Assembly (NCBI GenBank): GCA_964374115.1
Contig: CAYJXK010000006.1
Location: forward strand, 1 to 37,608
Reading direction: 5' to 3'
Length of the DNA: 37,608 bases
Source: CAYJXK01 sp964374115
GTDB lineage: Bacteria > Patescibacteriota > Patescibacteriia > Magasanikbacterales > UBA922
Part shown: positions 32,937 through 37,608 of the stretch, in pieces
Layout of the letters: each line of letters begins with the position of its first letter
Numbering within the stretch: the stretch's first letter is position 1
Position numbers and translations under genes: made by a program
The notes under the pieces: model-generated
What the model was told of the DNA's origin: nothing
Seen by the model: only the letters and a program-made list of their open reading frames with translations
Databases searched by the model: none

Positions 32937-33482
32937 ATGAAGCATCTAAAAAAACTTTCTGAAGAAGTGATTCATCAAAATCCTTGGTGGGTGTATAAAC
33001 ATGATACATACGAGAAACCCAATGGGGGGATAGGACACTATTATTATGGGCAATTGCCGGGGAGTACGATCATTGTTCCTCGGCTTTCTGATGGGCGCAT
33101 TGTTATGATTATCCAGTATCGCTATCTTTTGGAGAAGCTCAGTATCGAATTTCCCTGTGGCGGATCGCGCTCTTTAGAGACGCCGCTCCAGAATGCGCAG
33201 GCAGAACTTCGTGAAGAGACAGGGTGCCTGGCAGAGACGTTCACTCATGTGGGGTCGTTTCAGCCGTACAATGGGGTTATTCTCGACGAATGTCATGTAT
33301 TTTTGGCCGAAGTTGTTCATCAGGAAAGACAGGCCCTCGATGATACTGAACAAATTGATGTGCTCTATCGTCGTCCCGATGAGATAGAAGAGATGGTTCA
33401 TCGCAATGAAATTTGGAACGGCGAAACACTTGCCGCATGGGCCATGGTTGGGTCACGAGTGCATGGTCATACAAAAAGATAA
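32937..33482 (+). CDS. Nudix hydrolase, ADP-ribose pyrophosphatase-like
   Basis: Hydrolyses a nucleoside diphosphate linked to another group, probably ADP-ribose or an NDP-sugar. The 181-residue protein has the Nudix box in CGGSRSLETPLQNAQAEL followed by REETG. The beta strands before it (IIVPRLSDGRIVMIIQYR, LSIEFPCGG) match the ADPRase group. No ribosome site is clear. The 6-base gap to the cupin gene suggests one transcript, so it may recycle an NDP-sugar of the rhamnose-type branch (inference). Confidence 0.9.
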   Translation: MKHLKKLSEEVIHQNPWWVYKHDTYEKPNGGIGHYYYGQLPGSTIIVPRLSDGRIVMIIQYRYLLEKLSIEFPCGGSRSLETPLQNAQAELREETGCLAETFTHVGSFQPYNGVILDECHVFLAEVVHQERQALDDTEQIDVLYRRPDEIEEMVHRNEIWNGETLAAWAMVGSRVHGHTKR

Positions 33483-33488
33483 CAAAGT

Positions 33489-33872
33489 ATGTTTGTCCAA
33501 TTATTCACATTTCAAGATGATCGGAGCCGAGAAGGCCGTGTGATTTCCTCGGTAAAGATCGGCGACGTATATATGTCTCGAGTGATTATGGATCCAGGGT
33601 ATCATATTGGGCACTATTATCACAAAGAGACATCCATCATGTTTTATGTGGAGTCTGGGTCAATCCTCACGCGGTTTGAACAGGTAGAGACGAAAGAGTG
33701 GAAAGAAATTGCTCTCACAACCGACCGGCATGCGGTGCATGTGCCTCCGTTCATTGCCCTTTCTGTCAAGAATGTGGGGTTTGATCAGGCGGTTGTTGTC
33801 GTTTTTAGCAATCACAAACTCAATACTGGAGATGAGTTCGAATATCATGTATCTGCGCCTGTTCGAGCGTAG
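33489..33872 (+). CDS. Cupin-fold protein, possible sugar isomerase/epimerase
   Basis: A 127-residue single cupin domain. Motif 1 resembles YHIGHYYHKETSIMFYVESG, with two His and a Glu for metal or catalysis; motif 2 is around HAVHVPPFIALSVKN. Size and context, just ahead of a 4,6-dehydratase and an epimerase/reductase, recall the sugar-nucleotide 3,4-ketoisomerases and WxcM-like proteins. The sequence is not close enough to name one. A binding or regulatory cupin remains possible. Confidence 0.7.
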   Translation: MFVQLFTFQDDRSREGRVISSVKIGDVYMSRVIMDPGYHIGHYYHKETSIMFYVESGSILTRFEQVETKEWKEIALTTDRHAVHVPPFIALSVKNVGFDQAVVVVFSNHKLNTGDEFEYHVSAPVRA

Positions 33873-33889
33873 GAAGCGTGTATGCGCGT

Positions 33890-34912
33890 ATGAAAGTTCT
33901 TGTCACAGGAGGAGCAGGATTTATCGGATCAAATTTTATCCACTATTGGCTCGAAGTTCATCCTGATGACGAGATTATCAATGTGGATTTTTTGACATAC
34001 GCGGGCAATGTGGAAAATATCGCAGATATTGCATCCGATGAGCGATATCGTTTTGTCAAAGCCGATATTGGTAATCTTGACATCATGGGGCGCGAACTAT
34101 GCGGGGTGGATGTCGTCGTCAATTTTGCCGCTGAATCACACAATGATCGAGCAATCCTTGATCCAGGGATATTTATTCAAACAAACGTGCTTGGAACACA
34201 GATGCTCTTGGAGGCAGCCCGACGAGCGGGTGTGCAACGTTTTCATCACATCTCGACCTGTGAGATATTTGGAGAACTCGAGCTTGAAGAGACGCGTGCA
34301 TTTCATGAAGATGATTCATATTGTCCAAAAACTCCGTACAATGCATCAAAAGCCGCGGCCAATCATGTGGCGATGGCATATTTTCATACATTCAAACTTC
34401 CGGTCACGATCAGTCACTGTGCCAACAATTACGGCCCCTATCAATTTCCAGAAAAAGTGATACCGCTCTTTACCACCAATGCTCTTGAAGACAAGCCATT
34501 ACCCCTATTCAAAAGTAGCCGGAATCGACGCGAATGGATCCATGTGCTGGATCATTGTCGTGCGATTGATTTGATTCTGCAAAAAGGAATCATTGGCGAG
34601 GCGTATAATATTGGGACCGGTGTAGAAAAAACAGTGGAAGACATCGCTGATGCTGTGCTTGCCACCCTCGAGAAACCACACACACTCAAAAGCTATGTCC
34701 CCGATCGGCTACAGCATGACAAGCGATATCTTTTGGATTCGAGTAAAATGAAAAAAGAACTTGGATGGAAACCAGAAATTGATTTTGACAAGGGCATACG
34801 AGAGACGATTATGTGGTATCGGGATCATTGGGAATGGTGGCAGAAAGTGAAAAGTGGAGCATATCGAGTTTATTATGAGGAGTATTATGAAAAGAAGATT
34901 GGAAAGATATAA
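33890..34912 (+). CDS. RmlB-like NDP-glucose 4,6-dehydratase with altered TDE motif
   Basis: Makes an NDP-4-keto-6-deoxy sugar, the first step to rhamnose. The 340-residue protein has TGGAGFIGSN (6-15), NFAAESHNDRAI (78-89), the catalytic YNASK pair (Tyr150, Lys154) and NNYGPYQFPEKVIPL, all strongly RmlB-like. The catalytic STDE of RmlB reads ISTCEIFG here, so the dehydration acid Asp is Cys124, while Glu125 is kept. GTG 33878 is an alternative start; ATG 33890 fits the Rossmann strand. It lies 8 bases before the NRS/ER-like gene, a functional pair. Confidence 0.88.
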   Translation: MKVLVTGGAGFIGSNFIHYWLEVHPDDEIINVDFLTYAGNVENIADIASDERYRFVKADIGNLDIMGRELCGVDVVVNFAAESHNDRAILDPGIFIQTNVLGTQMLLEAARRAGVQRFHHISTCEIFGELELEETRAFHEDDSYCPKTPYNASKAAANHVAMAYFHTFKLPVTISHCANNYGPYQFPEKVIPLFTTNALEDKPLPLFKSSRNRREWIHVLDHCRAIDLILQKGIIGEAYNIGTGVEKTVEDIADAVLATLEKPHTLKSYVPDRLQHDKRYLLDSSKMKKELGWKPEIDFDKGIRETIMWYRDHWEWWQKVKSGAYRVYYEEYYEKKIGKI

Positions 34913-34920
34913 TTTTGATT

Positions 34921-35775
34921 ATGAACATTCTTATTCTTGGTAAAGGATTCGTCGCGGGACGTTGCAAAGAAACGTGGAAAGACGAAGCCACCATGCCTGG
35001 TACCAAAATATACACCAAGGAGGATATGTTGCGACTACTCGATACATACAAACCAGACGTCGTGTTCAATGCTGGGGGAGTGCGTGGCAAGCCAAATGTG
35101 GACTGGTGCGAGACCCATCAAGTAGAAACCATGGTCGGAAACACCATTATGCCGCTCGTGGTCGCGTGGGCATGCCAGGAGCGTGGTGTGTATTTGCTCC
35201 ATATTGGTTCAGGCTGTATTTTTTATGGCGACTCACCACATCCAGACAAAAAGTGGCGGGAGAGTGACATGGGGAATCCTACCGGGGTGACATATTCTCG
35301 CTGTAAATGGGCGGCAGACCTCGCCCTCTCCACACTCCCGAATACCGCGATCGCCCGTATTCGTATCCCGATCGACTGGAAGCCCCATCCGGACAATCTC
35401 ATTGATAAGCTTGCGCGATATCCCAAAATTATTGATGTGGAAAATAGTGTCACAATCGTTGAAGACGCGATCACTGTCTTTCATCAATTGCTTGAAAAAA
35501 AAGCGACTGGTATTTTTCATCTCACGAATCCAGGCACGCTCAAACATAGGGAAGTAGTCTCCCTTTATGAAGAGCTCATCGACCCGACGCATAAGAACGA
35601 ATGGATTAGCAATGAGGATTTGGTGAAACAAGGCCTCGCGACAAAAGGCAGATCCAACAATTTTCTTGCCTCTGAAAATTTGGAGAAGCTCGACATCCAC
35701 ATGCGTGACGTGCACGAAGCAATTCGAGATACGATGCAGAAGTATGCGGTGGTGAAACATGGTTCACAAATATGA
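34921..35775 (+). CDS. NRS/ER-like bifunctional 3,5-epimerase/4-reductase
   Basis: Probably converts the 4-keto-6-deoxy sugar to NDP-rhamnose in one protein. The 284-residue SDR resembles the C-terminal half of plant RHM and the plant NRS/ER (UER1) enzymes. Shared stretches include GKPNVDWCETHQVET, GSGCIF (Cys99), TYSRCK (Tyr125, Lys129), IDKLARYPKII and FHLTNPGTLKH. As I recall, the plant enzyme uses a Cys in the GCIF stretch and a Lys in the TKISRY stretch for epimerisation; both have counterparts here (Cys99, Lys163). No RmlC is seen, in keeping with a bifunctional enzyme. It overlaps the GT2 start by 4 bases. Confidence 0.85.
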   Translation: MNILILGKGFVAGRCKETWKDEATMPGTKIYTKEDMLRLLDTYKPDVVFNAGGVRGKPNVDWCETHQVETMVGNTIMPLVVAWACQERGVYLLHIGSGCIFYGDSPHPDKKWRESDMGNPTGVTYSRCKWAADLALSTLPNTAIARIRIPIDWKPHPDNLIDKLARYPKIIDVENSVTIVEDAITVFHQLLEKKATGIFHLTNPGTLKHREVVSLYEELIDPTHKNEWISNEDLVKQGLATKGRSNNFLASENLEKLDIHMRDVHEAIRDTMQKYAVVKHGSQI

Positions 35776-36632
35776 GCACGGATCTCTCTGTCATCACGGT
35801 CACATGGAATTCAAAAGGTCTCATCGATGCGCAAATTCGTTCTGTGCAGATGGGCTGTCGTACAATTTCGTATGAACAGATTATTGTGGACAATGCATCA
35901 CAGGATGGAACAGCGAAATATATTCAAACCGAGTTTTCACATGTGCGCCTGATAGCAAATCCAGAGGGCAGGGGATTTGGAAGAGCGAATAATCAAGGAT
36001 TCGAGATTGCGAAGGGCCGGTGGCTTCTTTTTTTGAATCCGGATATGCGGGTAGAGGAAGGAAGTCTTGACGCGATTGTCGAGTGGATGGAGAAACACCC
36101 GGACGTCGGTATTGTGAGCCCCAAGCTTGTCGACGAGCTTGGGCATCTCAATTGTGATGCCACGCCGCGGCGATTCCCGAGACTGTGGGAGCAGATTGCT
36201 CTCATGTTCAAAATTCCTCACCTTTTTCCTTTTATCTTCGATCGCTATCACATGAAAGATTTTGATGGAGAAAAAGAACAAGAAGTTGATAGCGTGCGCG
36301 GCTCATTCATGCTTATGCGTCGAGCATTTATCGAGAAGCTTGGATGGGCATTCGATCCGCGGTATTATATTTGGTACGAAGATGTTGACATCTGTCGTGA
36401 AGCAAAACGATTGGGGTATCGCGTGATGTATACTCCGATTATCACCTGTGTTGATTACGTGGGACAGAGTTTCAAAAAGCGCGATACGCTCTGGAAACAA
36501 AAACAGTTCACGCGATCAATGCTCACCTATTATCAGAAATGGGAGCCGTGGTGGAAGTGGTGGATGATTGCTTTCGTTCGGCCGGTCGGGGTAGGGATAG
36601 CGTGGCTTATCGGGCATGCTACTGACTCTTAA
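35772..36632 (+). CDS. GT2 glycosyltransferase, rhamnosyltransferase-like, 3' end in a MITE
   Basis: A 286-residue inverting glycosyltransferase of GT-A fold. It has LSVITVTWNS (5-14), IIVDNASQDGT, FGRANNQGFEIAKG, the DxD-like LNPDMR, and WYEDVDICREAKRLGYR, as in WbbL-type rhamnosyltransferases. ATG overlaps the previous stop (ATGA), so it is coupled to the rhamnose synthase, and a rhamnose-type donor is likely. The last three residues TDS and the TAA stop come from the inverted repeat of MITE copy C. The original C-terminus may have been longer. The catalytic core is complete. Confidence 0.9.
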   Translation: MSTDLSVITVTWNSKGLIDAQIRSVQMGCRTISYEQIIVDNASQDGTAKYIQTEFSHVRLIANPEGRGFGRANNQGFEIAKGRWLLFLNPDMRVEEGSLDAIVEWMEKHPDVGIVSPKLVDELGHLNCDATPRRFPRLWEQIALMFKIPHLFPFIFDRYHMKDFDGEKEQEVDSVRGSFMLMRRAFIEKLGWAFDPRYYIWYEDVDICREAKRLGYRVMYTPIITCVDYVGQSFKKRDTLWKQKQFTRSMLTYYQKWEPWWKWWMIAFVRPVGVGIAWLIGHATDS

Positions 36633-36799
36633 CACGTACCTTAATACTACAACCTATGATTTTGGTCACCTTCTCGCCCTTCACCATAAAAAATCCTCAC
36701 TGTATCTACGGATACACCTGCGGTTTTTTACGGCTCCAGGGCTTCGAATCTGACTCAAAATCATACCGTGTATTCGATAAGGCAAGTGTTAAGAGTCAG
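36622..36799 (+). mobile_element. MITE copy C, complete
   Basis: 178 bp, perfect 14-bp ends CTGACTCTTAACAC (36622-36635) and GTGTTAAGAGTCAG (36786-36799), TA at both borders (36620-36621, 36800-36801). It has the same orientation as copy B and the opposite orientation to copy A. Its left end is coding sequence for the last residues of the GT2 gene, and its right TA is the first base pair step of the inverted repeat at 36800-36820. Confidence 0.88.
36687..36730. terminator. Terminator-like hairpin in MITE copy C
   Basis: TAAAAAATCC and GGTTTTTTA enclose the TGTATC/GATACA stem, 55 bases after the GT2 stop. It is the only terminator-like signal between that operon and the convergent gene at 36824-37432, and could serve both. 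Confidence 0.45.
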
Positions 36800-37467
36800 T
36801 AAGTGATGTAAATTTAGCCCGTTTTAATCAACTGGAATAGCTTTTGTACCTTTTACAAATTCATCGCATTTATGTTCAAGGCGCAAAACCGTTTCCTTGT
36901 TTCCAGAGATGAAATCCTTTTTGAATAGTGTTGTTTCAAGCGTGCCACCGCCATCGCTATCGGCAGGGCCACAATTTTCATTTGTTATTGCGTATACTAA
37001 AGCATTTCCATCACGTGACCATATGAACTGATTTTCTATGCTCGCATGTGTAGGTGTAAAATCAGCGTCCCAATTTACTAACTCGGTTACTTTTGCCCCA
37101 TCGATATTTGCGACATAAATTTGGTGTGGCCATGCCGGTTTTTGCATGTATGCAACTTTCTTTCCATCCGGCGATAGCGATGCATATATGTCCTCTGGCC
37201 ATTCTGGCACGCTTGAATTAGATTGCACAGGAACGCGAAGACCTGTTTTTTCTTTTGAGCCGCTTTCTTTTATGGAATAGAATATCCATGTATTGCCTTC
37301 ACGCTGGAAAATGCCAAGGTCTGAGCGTTCTTTTGATGTAATTTCTGGAGACGGTTTTGCGCTATCTTGAATGGCGAAATAGACATTGAATCCTACTGAA
37401 ATCACGAGGAGTGCGATGAGAATGTTTTTCATATAGTTAAAATTAAGGGCTAAATTTATTTCACTTA
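36800..37467. repeat. 21-bp inverted repeats flanking one gene
   Basis: Positions 36800-36820 (TAAGTGATGTAAATTTAGCCC) and the reverse complement of 37447-37467 agree at 19 of 21 bases. The repeats enclose a single gene, like the ends of a small cassette. No transposase is present. Confidence 0.6.
36824..37432 (-). CDS. Exported protein with WD40-like PD40 segment
   Basis: A 202-residue protein. MKNILIALLVISVGFNVYFA at the N-terminus is a membrane anchor or signal segment. Later come YASLSPDGKKVAYMQ, a PD40 (TolB-like propeller) repeat, a second weaker one around NQFIWSRDGNALVYAI, and four Cys-poor strands. It is too short for a full six-blade propeller, so it may be truncated or act as a partial domain. 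ATG 37432 is chosen because the frame upstream to 37573 runs through structured non-coding DNA. It stands alone between 21-bp inverted repeats. Function unknown. Confidence 0.7.
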   Translation of the reverse strand: MKNILIALLVISVGFNVYFAIQDSAKPSPEITSKERSDLGIFQREGNTWIFYSIKESGSKEKTGLRVPVQSNSSVPEWPEDIYASLSPDGKKVAYMQKPAWPHQIYVANIDGAKVTELVNWDADFTPTHASIENQFIWSRDGNALVYAITNENCGPADSDGGGTLETTLFKKDFISGNKETVLRLEHKCDEFVKGTKAIPVD

Positions 37468-37476
37468 ACGTATCCG

Positions 37477-37551
37477 AGTATGCGATGTTTTTGCGACCAA
37501 CGGGAGCAAAAATATGGGAGAGGGGCGAGCCGAGCCCCGAACCGCATACGC
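37477..37551. other. Nested stem-loops, possible structured leader or intergenic repeat
   Basis: GTATGCG and CGCATAC can close a branched fold that encloses TTTTTGC/GCAAAAA and GGGGC/GCCCC hairpins. GCATACC and GGTATGC in the adjacent terminator could compete for the same pairing. On the minus strand it would precede the gene ending at 37432. Confidence 0.4.
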
Positions 37552-37565
37552 TGTGTTCGTATAAT

Positions 37566-37593
37566 AAAAGCATACCAACAATGGTATGCTTTT
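37566..37593. terminator. Bidirectional terminator hairpin
   Basis: AAAAGCATACC, loop AACAAT and GGTATGCTTTT give an 11-bp perfect stem whose arms carry A- and T-runs, so it can work on both strands. It probably separates a gene beyond the window edge from the one at 36824-37432. Confidence 0.7.
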
Positions 37594-37608
37594 ACAAGCG
37601 AGATCCGC

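Noticed and set aside
33160..33240. Apparent loss of the Nudix-box Arg (Ala at that place)
   Set aside because: The box alignment is ambiguous by a few residues, and forms reading AELREETG occur in accepted Nudix proteins, so I do not claim loss of function.
1..37608. CRISPR array, tRNA or rRNA genes, prophage, toxin-antitoxin or restriction system
   Set aside because: No regularly spaced repeats, cloverleaf, rRNA signature, phage structural gene or defence domain was recognised on either strand.
1..37608. Alternative genetic code (TGA as glycine)
   Set aside because: Several full-length conserved genes, including wbuX, neuA-like and dnaB, end naturally at TGA and have no internal TGA.

Overview
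This window looks like chromosomal DNA from a member of the Candidate Phyla Radiation (Patescibacteria). The evidence is moderate and indirect. The secreted protein at 19071-20588 carries a surface-protein module that I associate with these genomes. Most genes lack a Shine-Dalgarno sequence, and several start codons lie only 7-11 nt after a good -10 box. TGA is used as a normal stop, which argues against the recoded Gracilibacteria and Absconditabacteria. No rRNA, tRNA or CRISPR was seen.

Region 1 (1-17647, almost all + strand) is a cell-surface sugar factory. It holds an RmlD-like reductase, an O-carbamoyltransferase, a CMP-sugar synthetase (NeuA type), a pseudaminic-acid-associated methylase, a NeuB/PseI-type nonulosonate synthase and a TIM-barrel isomerase. 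These are followed by the three-part sugar amidation system WbuY/WbuZ/WbuX, a two-domain amidohydrolase with one dead half, a GNAT-formyltransferase fusion, a Gfo/Idh/MocA oxidoreductase, a DegT aminotransferase, a UDP-sugar dehydrogenase and an NAD-dependent epimerase. I infer that they make a nonulosonic acid that can be amidinated, formylated or acetylated, methylated and carbamoylated. PseB- and PseG-type steps are not recognisable here. A GC-rich gene with a strong Shine-Dalgarno (14220-15110, - strand) interrupts the cluster and looks acquired.

Region 2 (17693-22631) holds the membrane glycosyl-phosphate transferase that would load the first sugar onto lipid. It is followed by two exported proteins: a calcium-repeat surface protein and a subtilisin-like protease.

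Region 3 (22773-25616) is housekeeping: rplU converging on ybaB-recR, then dnaB. Region 4 (25662-32428) returns to envelope functions: a methyltransferase, a GT4 glycosyltransferase, two multi-spanning GT-C-like proteins and a CDP-alcohol phosphatidyltransferase. Region 5 (32425-36632) holds HIT and Nudix proteins, a cupin, a 4,6-dehydratase, a homologue of the plant-type bifunctional rhamnose synthase (NRS/ER) and a GT2 glycosyltransferase. This is a probable route to a rhamnose-type sugar and its transfer.

A previously unlabelled mobile element ties the window together. Three nearly identical 178-bp elements with 14-bp terminal inverted repeats and TA target duplications lie at 1-156 (cut by the window edge), 30644-30821 and 36622-36799. 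A divergent relative lies at 13892-14070. All carry the same terminator-like hairpin, and they sit at gene ends or starts; one supplies the stop codon of a glycosyltransferase. They look like MITEs of the IS630/Tc1-mariner type.
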